This document shows positions 24,758-32,786 of a stretch of 64,000 nucleotides of DNA, one piece after another. Position numbers and translations under genes: made by a program. The notes under the pieces were generated by a model. That model ran no database searches, had not been told where the DNA came from, and saw only the letters and a list, made by a program, of their open reading frames with translations. Every line of letters starts with the position of its first letter. Within the stretch, counting starts at the first letter, position 1. This stretch comes from Micromonospora sp. BL4 (GTDB lineage: Bacteria > Actinomycetota > Actinomycetes > Mycobacteriales > Micromonosporaceae): positions 1-64,000 of the forward strand of contig NZ_RCVJ01000135.1 of assembly GCF_003667505.1 (NCBI RefSeq). Reading direction: 5' to 3'.

Positions 24758-25954
24758 GTGCAGAGTTACCTCGGAACGGCCGTCGCCGCGCTCGCCGCGG
24801 CGGCGGTCGCCCTCTTCCTGGTCGAGATCGTCCACCGCGCCACCCGGCGGTTCGGCCGCCGGTCGCTGCTGATGACCGAGTTGACCGACCACGCGCACCG
24901 GCCGTTCCAGGTCGCCGCGACGGTGCTCGCGGTGCAGTTCGCCGCCCGGTTCAGCACCGGGTACGCCGTTGGTGAAGCCTGGCGGCGGATGCTGCTGCAC
25001 GTGCTCATCCTCGGCGTCATCGCCAGCGTCGCCTGGCTGGTGGCCGCGCTGCTGGTCGTCGTGGAGGACACCGCGCTGGCCCGGTTCCGGGTCGACGTGC
25101 CGGACAACCGGCACGCCCGACGGGTACGGACCCAGGTGGTGATGCTGCGCCGGCTGACCATCGCGGTGATCGTGATCCTGACCGTCGGCGTGATGCTGAT
25201 GACCTTCCCGAGCGTGCGCGGCATCGGCGCCGGCGTGCTGACCTCCGCCGGTGTGGTCGGTGTGGTGGCCGCGCTGGCCGCGCAGAGCCTGCTCGGCAAC
25301 GTGTTCGCCGGCCTCCAGCTCGCCTTCAGCGACGCGGTCCGACTCGACGACGTGGTGGTCGTCGAGGGGGAGTGGGGCCGGATCGAGGAGCTGACCCTCA
25401 GCTACGTGGTCGTGCAGATCTGGGACGACCGACGGCTGATCCTGCCCACCTCGTACTTCACCAGCAAACCGTTCCAGAACTGGACCCGGACCGAGGCGGC
25501 GGTGCTCGGCACCGCCGAGTTCGACGTGGACTGGGCGGTGCCGGTGCAGACCATGCGCGAGGAGCTGCGCCGCCTGGTGGAGGGCACCGAGCTGTGGGAC
25601 GGCCGGGTCTGCGTGCTGCAGGTGACCGATGCCACCGGTGGGACGGTCCGGGTGCGCGCGCTGGTCAGCGCCGCCGACGCCGGCAGCCTGTGGGACCTGC
25701 GATGCCTGGTCCGCGAGCACCTGGTGGCCTGGATCCGGGACAACCGCCCCACCGCGATGCCCCGCTTGCGCACCGAGCTGGGCGACGCCGGCAGCAACCT
25801 GCCCTGGCAGTGGGTGCAGCCACGGCGGCCGGTGCGCCGGCTGACCGACACCGACGTGCCCGACGACGCGCGCGTCTTCGGCGGCAGCGACGACGGCGAC
25901 GCCCGCAGCGAAGCCTTCGTCGGCCCCGAAGAAGCCCCCGCCACCCGCTCCTGA
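24758..25954 (+). CDS. Mechanosensitive ion channel (MscS family)
   Basis: 398 residues from the GTG at 24758, preceded by GGAGGGGAGC. Four N-terminal TM segments are followed by the MscS pore helix and beta domain: GVVGVVAALAAQSLLGNVFAGLQLAFSDAVRLDDVVVVEGEWGRIEEL, then LPTSYFTSKPFQNWTR. The pore has the Gly/Ala pattern of MscS. The last 50 residues are acidic and probably disordered. It should release solutes under hypo-osmotic stress. Confidence 0.93.
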   Translation: MQSYLGTAVAALAAAAVALFLVEIVHRATRRFGRRSLLMTELTDHAHRPFQVAATVLAVQFAARFSTGYAVGEAWRRMLLHVLILGVIASVAWLVAALLVVVEDTALARFRVDVPDNRHARRVRTQVVMLRRLTIAVIVILTVGVMLMTFPSVRGIGAGVLTSAGVVGVVAALAAQSLLGNVFAGLQLAFSDAVRLDDVVVVEGEWGRIEELTLSYVVVQIWDDRRLILPTSYFTSKPFQNWTRTEAAVLGTAEFDVDWAVPVQTMREELRRLVEGTELWDGRVCVLQVTDATGGTVRVRALVSAADAGSLWDLRCLVREHLVAWIRDNRPTAMPRLRTELGDAGSNLPWQWVQPRRPVRRLTDTDVPDDARVFGGSDDGDARSEAFVGPEEAPATRS

Positions 25955-26179
25955 CCCAAGCTCCCTCCCACCGGAGACCTCCGCTCCCGTGTCCACGGGG
26001 TGCGGCGAGGCGTTGGTGGGGCGGGAGAGTGCGGTCCGGTCCGATCCGGGAGGTTTGACCTGGCTTAGGCGGGGGACCTGCTGCCGGACGTCTCTAACGT
26101 GATCGGGGCGGCCGGACGCCGCGCCGGGCGGCGCGCAACCGGACAACAGGAACGGCGACCGGGTTGTCGCGCTCGAGGA

Positions 26180-26208
26180 TTGACGGGCGCCGACTCCGGG
26201 CATACAGC
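26180..26208 (+). promoter_or_regulatory. Promoter of the holin-like/DUF3618/DUF4235 operon
   Basis: TTGACG (26180-26185), a 17-nt spacer and TACAGC (26203-26208) match a housekeeping promoter. The first start codon is at 26234 with AAAGGAGG. The rest of the 279-nt gap (25955-26179) shows no gene. Confidence 0.6.
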
Positions 26209-26233
26209 GCGGTGATGAGGAAAGGAGGACAGC

Positions 26234-26668
26234 ATGGCTGACGTGGCGAACGCCCGCACATCCCACAACGGGAGCGAGCCCTCCACCGCCGAGTTGGTGC
26301 AGCGGGCCGCCGAGCAGGTCTCCCGCCTGGTGCGGGACGAACTGACGCTGGCCCGGGCGGAGTTGACCCAGAAGGGCAAGCACGCGGGCATCGGGATCGG
26401 CCTGTTCGGCGGCGGCGGCGCGCTCGCGTTCTTCGGGCTGGGTGCCCTGGTCGCCACGGCGATCCTGCTGCTCGACCTGGTGCTGCCCGCCTGGGCCGCC
26501 GCGCTGATCGTGGCCGTGGCCCTCTTCCTGCTGGCCGGCGTCCTCGCCCTGGTGGGCAAGAAGCAGGTCAGCCGTGCGGTCCCGCCGGTTCCGGCGGCCA
26601 CGGTCCGCAGCCTCCGCGCTGACGTGGACACCGTCACCGCCGCGGTGAAGGACAGGGGACGGGCATGA
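26234..26668 (+). CDS. Phage holin family / DUF1469 membrane protein
   Basis: 144 residues. An amphipathic N-terminal helix (SRLVRDELTLARAELTQKGKHAG) precedes two TM helices (GIGLFGGGGALAFFGLGALVATAILLLDLVLP and AALIVAVALFLLAGVLALVG), the pattern of the Phage_holin_3_6/DUF1469 group. Despite the name it is not part of a prophage here. It overlaps the next gene by 4 nt, making a three-gene unit seen widely in actinobacteria; function unknown. Confidence 0.9.
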   Translation: MADVANARTSHNGSEPSTAELVQRAAEQVSRLVRDELTLARAELTQKGKHAGIGIGLFGGGGALAFFGLGALVATAILLLDLVLPAWAAALIVAVALFLLAGVLALVGKKQVSRAVPPVPAATVRSLRADVDTVTAAVKDRGRA

Positions 26669-27072
26669 CGGGCAACGGGACGGGTGACACCGAGGCGCTC
26701 CGTGAGGAGATCCGTCGCACCCGGGTCGAGTTGGGCGAGACGATGGAGGCGCTGGCCGCCAAGGCCGACGTCAAGGCGCGGCTGAAGGAGTCCGCCGGGC
26801 AGGCGCGGGAGCGGATGCGCGAGCAGGCGGCGCAGACCGTGGCCCGGGTTCGCGGGCAGGCGGTGCAGAACGTGGCCCGGGTTCGCGGGCAGGCCGTGCG
26901 GCGCGCCGAGGTTGCGCGAGCGCAGGCGCACGACAAGGGTGAGCTGGTGCGCGCACAGGCCCACGAGAAGAGCGAGTTGGTTCGACGCAACCCGGTGCCA
27001 TGGGCGGCCATCGCCGCCGGTGCGGTGGCGACCGTGGTGGTGCTGATGATCGTGCGGGGGAGGCGTAGGTGA
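26665..27072 (+). CDS. DUF3618 protein with hendecad repeat
   Basis: 135 residues. The N-terminus (REEIRRTRVELGETMEALAAKADVKAR) is the DUF3618 signature. Then comes a long amphipathic helix with a tandem 11-residue repeat, VARVRGQAVQN/VARVRGQAVRR, encoded by a 33-bp DNA repeat, further near-repeats AQAHDKGELVR/AQAHEKSELVR, and a C-terminal TM helix (AAIAAGAVATVVVLMIV) with RGRRR. Likely a membrane-anchored cytoplasmic coiled helix. GTGA/ATGA-type 4-nt overlaps join it to both neighbours. Confidence 0.88.
   Translation: MTGNGTGDTEALREEIRRTRVELGETMEALAAKADVKARLKESAGQARERMREQAAQTVARVRGQAVQNVARVRGQAVRRAEVARAQAHDKGELVRAQAHEKSELVRRNPVPWAAIAAGAVATVVVLMIVRGRRR
26839..26894 (+). repeat. 33-bp tandem repeat in the DUF3618 gene
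   Basis: 23 identical bases occur at 26839-26861 and 26872-26894, 33 bp apart, encoding consecutive 11-residue helix units. Confidence 0.75.
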
Positions 27073-27341
27073 GCAAGGGTATCGGCAGGGTCGCGTACCG
27101 ACCGGCCGGCGTGCTGCTGGGTATCGCCGCCGGTGCGGTGGCCGGCGCGATCTTCCGGCAGGTCTGGAAGGTCACCGCGGGCGACGGCGAGGCGCCCAGC
27201 GCCACCGACGAGGACCGTGGCTGGGGCGAGATCCTGGCCGCGGCGGCGTTGCAGGGGGCCATCTTCGCGGTGGTCCGGGCCGCCGTGGACCGGGGTGGCG
27301 CGGTTGGCGTCCGCCGGATGACCGGCCACTGGCCGGACTGA
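27069..27341 (+). CDS. DUF4235 membrane protein
   Basis: 90 residues; third gene of the operon, overlapping the previous stop by 4 nt. VLLGIAAGAVAGAIFRQVWKVTAG is a TM helix with the DUF4235 W-K motif; a second hydrophobic stretch (EILAAAALQGAIFAVVRAAVDRGGA) follows. Function unknown; the family often accompanies DUF3618 and DUF1469 proteins. A clear terminator follows 17 nt after the stop. Confidence 0.88.
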   Translation: MSKGIGRVAYRPAGVLLGIAAGAVAGAIFRQVWKVTAGDGEAPSATDEDRGWGEILAAAALQGAIFAVVRAAVDRGGAVGVRRMTGHWPD

Positions 27342-27357
27342 CCAGCGCAGCGACATC

Positions 27358-27392
27358 GGCCCCCTGTCCGCATCGACGGACAGGGGGCCTTT
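27358..27392 (+). terminator. Intrinsic terminator of the DUF4235 operon
   Basis: GGCCCCCTGTCCG (27358-27370) pairs perfectly with CGGACAGGGGGCC (27377-27389) around CATCGA, followed by TTTCG. Confidence 0.8.
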
Positions 27393-27627
27393 CGCACGGC
27401 ATCGCACGCCGCCCAGCGATCTCGGACATCCGTCAGGTCACATGTCGGAGAAATTCGTCGGAGAGGTCGTGCAGAGTTTTTGCGTACGTGATTTGCTGTT
27501 GCCGCTGTTGCGAGATGGCGTGGGTTGAGAGAAGTCTCCTTCGTGGGGCCGCCTCAGACGCCGCTGCTCGAAAACGGCCAATCGGCCGCACGGCGTGCAC
27601 GGCCGCCAGTTTTAGAAGGAGATACAC
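27393..27627 (+). promoter_or_regulatory. Gene-free cold-shock gene leader and promoter region
   Basis: No convincing ORF lies in this 235-nt stretch. It is less GC-rich than its surroundings at 27440-27510, with TTTTTGCGTACGTGATT at about 27475. The start site probably lies there, giving a 5' UTR above 100 nt, as is usual for temperature-controlled csp mRNAs. A strong AGAAGGAGATACAC precedes the csp start. Confidence 0.45.
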
Positions 27628-27831
27628 ATGGCGCAGGGAACCGTGAAGTGGTTCAACGCTGACAAGGGCTTCGGCTTCATCACCGTCGACGGCGGGGGTG
27701 CTGACGTGTTCGTCCACTTCTCGGCCATTCAGACCAGCGGCTACCGCACGCTGGAGGAGAACCAGCGGGTGGAGTTCGAGATCGCTCAGGGTCAGAAGGG
27801 CCCGCAGGCTGAGCAGGTCCGTCCCATCTGA
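27628..27831 (+). CDS. Cold-shock protein (CspA family)
   Basis: 67 residues, one OB-fold cold-shock domain. RNP1 (KGFGFI) and RNP2 (VFVHFS) are intact, and the start [18 protein letters not shown] is canonical. It binds single-stranded RNA and DNA and melts mRNA structure. The ribosome site AGAAGGAG at ideal distance predicts high expression. The long leader suggests post-transcriptional control. A perfect hairpin follows the gene. Confidence 0.97.
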   Translation: MAQGTVKWFNADKGFGFITVDGGGADVFVHFSAIQTSGYRTLEENQRVEFEIAQGQKGPQAEQVRPI

Positions 27832-27886
27832 GTAGTGTGGCCGGCCCCCGCCGGCCAGTGGGACGATCCGGCCAGGGGTCGTTGTG

Positions 27887-27920
27887 AAGCCCCGTATCCC
27901 GTCCGGGATACGGGGCTTTC
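27887..27920 (+). terminator. Intrinsic terminator after the cold-shock gene
   Basis: AAGCCCCGTATCCCG (27887-27901) pairs perfectly with CGGGATACGGGGCTT (27904-27918) over a 15-bp stem, followed by TC. It may also serve the convergent gene at 27961. Confidence 0.8.
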
Positions 27921-27960
27921 CACGTCCCGGCACCACTGTGGAGAGCGGCGAGCCGCCCGG

Positions 27961-28155
27961 TCAGCGTCGACGGCGCGAGCGCAGGCCGAGCCAGAGCAGC
28001 ACCAGCCCGACCACGGCCACGACCGGGCCGAGCACCGCCCAGACCTGCTGGTCGGTCATCACGCTGCCGCTGACGTAGCCCAGGCCCTGCACCGTCCACA
28101 CCGCACCGATCACGACCGCCAGCAGGCCGAGGGTGAGCGGAAGCCAACCCCTCAT
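27961..28155 (-). CDS. Small two-helix membrane protein
   Basis: 64 residues. Two TM helices (WLPLTLGLLAVVIGAVWTVQGLGY and VWAVLGPVVAVVGLVLLWLGL) are separated by a short loop with SGSVMTDQQ, and the C-terminus is RSRRRR, so both ends are cytoplasmic. It resembles short actinobacterial integral membrane proteins without assigned function. Convergent with the csp gene. Confidence 0.75.
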   Translation of the reverse strand: MRGWLPLTLGLLAVVIGAVWTVQGLGYVSGSVMTDQQVWAVLGPVVAVVGLVLLWLGLRSRRRR

Positions 28156-28249
28156 CGCGTCTCCCCTCCGCGGGGCCGGGCGGCGCGCCGCCCCGCCCCG
28201 CCAGCATCGCCGACCGGGCGACGCGGTGCGAGCACTGAGGGCGCGCGGG

Positions 28250-29233
28250 TCACCACCGGTCGTGCACCTGCGGGCGGATCAGCTCGTCGTAGACCTCGCG
28301 TACGCCGGCCAACTGCTCCGCCGAGAGCGGCGACAGGTCGGCCGCCGCCGCGTTGCGCCGGGCCTGGTCGGCATCCCGGGCGCCGGGGATGACGACGGTG
28401 ACGCCCGGCTGGTCCAGCACCCACCGCAGCGCGAACTGCGCCATCGTGCGGTCCGCGTCGACCAGCGGCGCCAGCCGGCGTACGGCGGCCAACCCGCGCT
28501 CGAAGTCGACGCCGGAGAACGTCTCGCCGACGTCGAACGCCGCGCCGTGCCGGTTGAAGTTGCGGTGGTCGTCGGCCGGGAACTCGGTGTGCTCGTCGTA
28601 GCGGCCGGAGAGCAGACCACTGGCCAGCGGGACCCGGGCGATGATGCCGACCCCGGCGGCAGCGGCGGCCGGCAGCACCTGCTCCAGCGGCTTGTGTCGT
28701 ACCGCGTTGAGGATGATCTGGACGCTGGCCACCCCGGGCCGGGCGATCGCGGTGAGCGCCTGGTCGCAGGTCTCCACGCTGACCCCGTACCCGGCGATGG
28801 CCTTCTCGGCGACGAGGGTGTCCAGGGCGTCGAAGACCGCGTCGTCGGCGAAGACGGCCGTGGGCGGGCAGTGCAGCTGGACCAGGTCCAGGGTGTCCAT
28901 CCCCAGGTTGGCTCGGGACCGGTCGGTCCACTGCCGGAAGTTGGCCAGGGTGTATTCCTCCGGCCGCTGCTCCACCCGGCGACCCATCTTGGTGGCCACG
29001 GTCAGCCCGGCGTCGGGTCGGGAGCGCAGGAAGCGGCCGATCAACTGCTCGCTGCGGCCGTCGCCGTACACGTCGGCCGTGTCCAGGAAGGTGACCCCGG
29101 CGTCCACGGCGGCGGCCAGCACGGCCATCGCGTCGTCCTCGCTGACGGTGCCCCAGTCCGCGCCGAGCTGCCAGGCGCCCAGGCCGACCATTCCGACGGT
29201 CCGGCCGAGCCGGTTGAAGCTGCGCTTTTCCAT
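28250..29233 (-). CDS. Aldo/keto reductase
   Basis: 327 residues, TIM-barrel NAD(P)H reductase. Catalytic tetrad: Asp and Tyr in FLDTADVYGDG, Lys in VATKMG, His in LVQLHCPP. C-terminal cofactor site: VVIPGARDADQARRNAAA. It resembles the AKR5/6/11-like reductases that act on small carbonyls. A TAGGCT box 6 nt before the ATG at 29233 suggests a leaderless message. Substrate unknown. Confidence 0.93.
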   Translation of the reverse strand: MEKRSFNRLGRTVGMVGLGAWQLGADWGTVSEDDAMAVLAAAVDAGVTFLDTADVYGDGRSEQLIGRFLRSRPDAGLTVATKMGRRVEQRPEEYTLANFRQWTDRSRANLGMDTLDLVQLHCPPTAVFADDAVFDALDTLVAEKAIAGYGVSVETCDQALTAIARPGVASVQIILNAVRHKPLEQVLPAAAAAGVGIIARVPLASGLLSGRYDEHTEFPADDHRNFNRHGAAFDVGETFSGVDFERGLAAVRRLAPLVDADRTMAQFALRWVLDQPGVTVVIPGARDADQARRNAAAADLSPLSAEQLAGVREVYDELIRPQVHDRW

Positions 29234-29239
29234 ACCCCG

Positions 29240-29245
29240 AGCCTA
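29240..29245 (-). promoter_or_regulatory. -10 element, leaderless start of the aldo/keto reductase gene
   Basis: TAGGCT on the minus strand ends 6 nt before the ATG at 29233. Confidence 0.55.
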
Positions 29246-29275
29246 GTGATCGGGTTGCCGGCCTGCCACGCGAGC

Positions 29276-29303
29276 CGTACGGTAAATAAGACGGACGTAC
29301 GGT
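29276..29303 (+). promoter_or_regulatory. CGTACGGT direct repeats upstream of the Tam-like gene
   Basis: CGTACGGT occurs at 29276-29283 and 29296-29303, 20 bp apart, flanking an AT-rich TAAATAAG. The pair lies just upstream of the Shine-Dalgarno of 29317, a suitable place for a repressor. Confidence 0.35.
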
Positions 29304-29316
29304 TTGGGAGGCGACC

Positions 29317-30111
29317 ATGTGGGATCCGACGACGTACCTGCGCTACGGCGACGAGCGGTCCCGGCCGTTTCACGACCTGGTCGCCCGGATCCCGGCCGAA
29401 CGACCCCGCACGGTGGTCGACCTCGGCTGCGGTCCCGGCCAGCTCACCGCCACCCTCGCCGAGCGCTGGCCCGCGAGCCGGGTGGTCGGCCTCGACTCCG
29501 CACCGGAGATGATCGACCGGGCCGCGGCGCTGGATGCTCCGGTCGACTTCGCCGTCGCCGACCTGCGTGACTGGCGGCCCGCCGGCGACGAGGACGTCGT
29601 GGTCACCAACGCCGCGCTCCAGTGGGTCCCCGGCCACCAGGCGCTGCTGCGCCGCTGGGCCGTCGAGCTGCCCACCGGCGCCTGGCTCGCCATGCAGGTC
29701 CCGGGCAACTTCGACGCCCCCTCGCACCGGGCGCTGCGCGAGGTCGCCGACCGGCCGCGCTGGCGGGCTGAGTTGGCCCCGCTGCTGCGCGCCGACCCCG
29801 TCGACGACCCGGCCGACTACGCCGAGCTGCTGACCGGTGCCGGCTGCGCCGTGGACGCCTGGGAGACTACCTACGTGCACCTGCTGCCGGCCCGGCCCAC
29901 CGCCGACCACCCGGTGCTGGCCTGGATGGAGGGCACCGCGCTGCGCCCGGTCCGGGCCGCCCTGGACGCCGCCGGCTGGTCGGCCTTCCGGGCCGAGCTG
30001 GGGGTACGCCTCGCCGCCGAGTACCCGGTGCGGCAGGGTCAGGTGTACTTCCCGTTCCGCCGCGTCTTCGTCGTCGCCCGCACCGGCGACCGTGCCGAGG
30101 AGAACCTGTGA
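29317..30111 (+). CDS. tam: Trans-aconitate 2-methyltransferase-like SAM enzyme
   Basis: 264 residues. The class I methyltransferase motif I is VVDLGCGPGQLTATLAERWP, with VVGLDSAPEMI as motif II. The N-terminal MWDPTTYLRYGDERSRPFHDLVARI and NAALQWVPGHQALL are hallmarks of trans-aconitate methyltransferase, which detoxifies the aconitase inhibitor trans-aconitate. GGGAGG lies 7 nt before the ATG. It overlaps the deaminase-like gene by 4 nt. Confidence 0.9.
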   Translation: MWDPTTYLRYGDERSRPFHDLVARIPAERPRTVVDLGCGPGQLTATLAERWPASRVVGLDSAPEMIDRAAALDAPVDFAVADLRDWRPAGDEDVVVTNAALQWVPGHQALLRRWAVELPTGAWLAMQVPGNFDAPSHRALREVADRPRWRAELAPLLRADPVDDPADYAELLTGAGCAVDAWETTYVHLLPARPTADHPVLAWMEGTALRPVRAALDAAGWSAFRAELGVRLAAEYPVRQGQVYFPFRRVFVVARTGDRAEENL

Positions 30112-31133
30112 CCGACCTGCCCACCTTCATCGCCGGACTGCCCAAGGTGGAGCTGCACGTGCACCACGTCGGCTCCGCCTCGCCCCGCATCGTCGCCGAA
30201 CTGGCCGCTCGGCACGAGGGCCGCACCCCGGTGCCGGCCGACCCCGAAGCGCTCGCCGACTACTTCGAGTTCCGCGACTTCGGGCACTTCATCGAGGTCT
30301 ACCTGAGCGTGGTGGACCTCATCCGCGACCCCGAGGACGTCTGGATCCTCACCCACGAGGTGGCCCGCGAGCTGGCCCGCCAGCGGGTCCGGTACGCGGA
30401 GCTCACCATCACCCCGTACTCGCACGTGCGCCGGGGCATCCCCGCGCCCGCGTTCTGCGAGGCGATCGAGGACGCCCGCAAGCGCGCCTCGGTCGACTTC
30501 GGCCTCGACCTGCGCTGGTGCTTCGACATCCCCGGCGAGGCGGGCCTTCCGGCCGCCGAGGAGACGCTGCGCATCGCGCTGGAGGAGCGTCCGGACGGGC
30601 TGATCAGCTTCGGCCTGGGCGGCCCCGAGATCGGCGTGCCCCGGCCGCAGTTCCGCCCCTACTTCGACCAGGCCCGTGCGGCCGGGCTGCGGTCGGTGCC
30701 GCACGCGGGGGAGACCACCGGCCCGCAGACCGTCTGGGACGCGCTGAACGAGCTGGGCGCCGAGCGGATCGGGCATGGCATCTCCGCCGCGCAGGATCCG
30801 GAGCTGCTCACGTACCTGGCCGAGCGGCAGATCGGGATGGAGATCTGCCCGACGTCCAACGTGCGGACCAGGGCGGTGGCCAGCATCGACGAGCACCCGC
30901 TGCCCCGGCTGGTCGAGGCCGGGCTGCTGGTCACCATCAACTCCGATGACCCGCCGATGTTCGGCACCACCCTCAACGACGAGTACGCGGTGGCGGCCCG
31001 GCTGCTCGGGGTGGGCCCGCAGGGGCTGGCCGGGCTGGCCCGCAACGGGGTGGCCGCGTCCTTCCTCGACGAGACCGGCAAGCAGCGGATCACGGCCGAG
31101 ATCGACGCCCACCTCGCCACCGTCAGCGGCTGA
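30108..31133 (+). CDS. Adenosine deaminase family protein
   Basis: 341 residues, amidohydrolase TIM barrel. Metal ligands: HxH in VELHVHHVGS; the HAGE motif in VPHAGETTG; RIGHG; and SDDPPMFG. All residues needed for zinc-dependent purine deamination are present. The HHVGSASPR variant in place of the usual HLDGS resembles the actinobacterial subgroup that includes aminodeoxyfutalosine deaminases of menaquinone synthesis, so adenosine may not be the substrate. No other mqn gene is in the window. Coupled to the Tam-like gene by an ATGA-type overlap. Confidence 0.87.
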   Translation: MTDLPTFIAGLPKVELHVHHVGSASPRIVAELAARHEGRTPVPADPEALADYFEFRDFGHFIEVYLSVVDLIRDPEDVWILTHEVARELARQRVRYAELTITPYSHVRRGIPAPAFCEAIEDARKRASVDFGLDLRWCFDIPGEAGLPAAEETLRIALEERPDGLISFGLGGPEIGVPRPQFRPYFDQARAAGLRSVPHAGETTGPQTVWDALNELGAERIGHGISAAQDPELLTYLAERQIGMEICPTSNVRTRAVASIDEHPLPRLVEAGLLVTINSDDPPMFGTTLNDEYAVAARLLGVGPQGLAGLARNGVAASFLDETGKQRITAEIDAHLATVSG

Positions 31134-31152
31134 GCCGTACCGAGGGAGCAGG

Positions 31153-31244
31153 GCGCGCGGCGGGAGCGTGGGTGTGGGGGGACCTGGACTCCCGCCGCGC
31201 GCGCGGCTCCACCGGCCGGTGGGTGCGCGGTGCGCTGGCCGGTG
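31153..31244. terminator. Two perfect hairpins between convergent genes
   Basis: GCGCGCGGCGGGAG (31153-31166) pairs with CTCCCGCCGCGCGC (31189-31202), and TCCACCGGCC (31206-31215) pairs with GGCCGGTGGA (31235-31244). They sit in the 216-nt gap between the deaminase-like gene and the histidine kinase gene and lack T tracts. Nothing else is seen in this gap. Confidence 0.55.
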
Positions 31245-31349
31245 GAACTGGTGGGTTCGTGCCCTGATCCTGACAGCCCGCGGCCGCTTCGCGACCGTCG
31301 TTAACCGCGATCTAAGGAAGACTTGCGCCGGCGCACAGCCCGGGGCCGG

Positions 31350-32786
31350 TCAGTCGTCGGTGGGGCGCTGGCGGGGCCAGCGCCGGCCGGTGGTCTTCTG
31401 CTCCCGGGCGTCCCGCGCCATCCGGCCGACCAGGCCGAACCGGTTGACCTGCCGGGGCGTCGCCTCCGGATCGGCGAGCAGCATGACCACGCTAGCTCCG
31501 CCCAGCCGGGCGCGGTCGATGCTCACCGACCCGTTGGCCTGCAACGACACCCGCTTGGCGATGTCCAGGCCGAGCCCGGTCGAGCCCTGGTCGCTGGCGC
31601 CGCGGCGCAGCGCCCGGTCCGGGTTGGCGATGCCGGGGCCGGCGTCGTCGATCCGGATCGCCACGTAGCCGTCCCGTCGGGACACGGCCACCTCGAACGC
31701 GGTGCCCTGCGGCGTGTAGCGGAAGACGTTGCCGATCACCGCGTCCAGCGCGGCGGCCAGCTCGGCACGCGGCACCGGCGCGGGGATGCGCAACTGCGCG
31801 CCGTTGACCCGGTGCGGCCGGTTCTGGTCGCCGGCCAGCGCCGCCCAGAACACCATCCGGTCCCGGACCACCTCGCTGACGTCACACATCGCCGGCCCGG
31901 CCTCGTGTGCCACCGCCTTGCGGGTGGTCTTGATCAGCACGTCGATCTCACCCTCCAGGGTGACGATCGCCTGCCGGATCCGCCGGATGCCCCGGCGCCG
32001 GTCCAGCTCCGCCTCGGAGAACGAACCCACACTGGTGTCGTCGGACTCCAACGCCTCCGCATCCAGCCGCAGCACGGTCAGCGGGGTCCGCAGCCGGTGC
32101 GACAGGTCCGCCACCAACTCCCGCTCGTCGGTGCGGGCCGCGTCCAGCCGGTCGGCCATCCGGTTGAAGGCGTACCCGGCCTCGGCCAGCTCGCGTGGGC
32201 CGGTCGGCTCCACGCGTACCCCCAGGTCGCCGTCGCCGATCGAGAGCGCGGCCTTGACCAACCCCCGGGTCGAGTCCACCGCGCGGGCGGCGACCCGGTC
32301 GACCACCAGCACCGCCGCGCCGGCCATCGCCGCGCCGACCGCGAACAGCAGCAGCCAGGTGCCACCGGCGCCCTCACCCAGCGTCGAGTCCGGAACGAAG
32401 ACCTCGACCACGGCCGTCCGGTCGCCGAGGACCACCGGGTCGAGCCGGACCACCCCGCCGTTGACGTCGACCACCAGCGAGCGCCGGTCGGCACGTGCCT
32501 GGTCCAGGTCGGCGTCGCTGGCCCGGCCGGCGGACTCGTCGAGACCCAGGCCGTGCACCACCGGCCGGGCCGGTGCGCCCTCGGCGCTGGCCACCACGGC
32601 CCGCTCGACCACCGCGGGCTCCGTGCTCACCGCCAGCGCCCCGGTCACCAGCGCGCTGCGTCGGGCGGCGTCGCCGATCGCCTCCTCCCGGGTCTGCTCG
32701 CGCAGACTCAGGCCGAGCGGGATCAGGAAGGCGAGCGCGACGAGGCTGCACATGCCGGCCGTGAGCAGGGCCAGCGCCGTCCTCAG
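31350..32786 (-). CDS. HAMP-domain sensor histidine kinase
   Basis: About 478 residues. Two TM helices (at the N-terminus and in WLLLFAVGAAMAGAAVLVV) flank an extracytoplasmic domain of roughly 120 residues, then HAMP, H-box DLSHRLRTPLTVLRLD, N-box AALDAVIGNVFRYTP, and G boxes DDAGPGIAN and STGLGLDIAKR. The response regulator stop overlaps it: the natural start seems to be a CTG at 32786 (CTGA), which keeps Arg2 and a full TM1; the next ATG (32756) would cut TM1 short. Signal unknown. Confidence 0.88.
   Translation of the reverse strand: MRTALALLTAGMCSLVALAFLIPLGLSLREQTREEAIGDAARRSALVTGALAVSTEPAVVERAVVASAEGAPARPVVHGLGLDESAGRASDADLDQARADRRSLVVDVNGGVVRLDPVVLGDRTAVVEVFVPDSTLGEGAGGTWLLLFAVGAAMAGAAVLVVDRVAARAVDSTRGLVKAALSIGDGDLGVRVEPTGPRELAEAGYAFNRMADRLDAARTDERELVADLSHRLRTPLTVLRLDAEALESDDTSVGSFSEAELDRRRGIRRIRQAIVTLEGEIDVLIKTTRKAVAHEAGPAMCDVSEVVRDRMVFWAALAGDQNRPHRVNGAQLRIPAPVPRAELAAALDAVIGNVFRYTPQGTAFEVAVSRRDGYVAIRIDDAGPGIANPDRALRRGASDQGSTGLGLDIAKRVSLQANGSVSIDRARLGGASVVMLLADPEATPRQVNRFGLVGRMARDAREQKTTGRRWPRQRPTDD

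Noticed and set aside
26234..27341. Holin-family annotation as a sign of prophage
   Set aside because: The protein is the DUF1469-type membrane protein usual in actinobacterial chromosomes. No lysin, portal, capsid, integrase or tail gene is nearby.
27342..27627. tRNA or small structured RNA gene in the cold-shock gap
   Set aside because: No T-loop sequence or cloverleaf arms could be found; only the terminator and a leader are supported.
29276..29303. Attachment site or integration scar at the CGTACGGT repeats
   Set aside because: No integrase or tRNA gene is near. The repeats are short and lie in a promoter position, so an operator is more likely.
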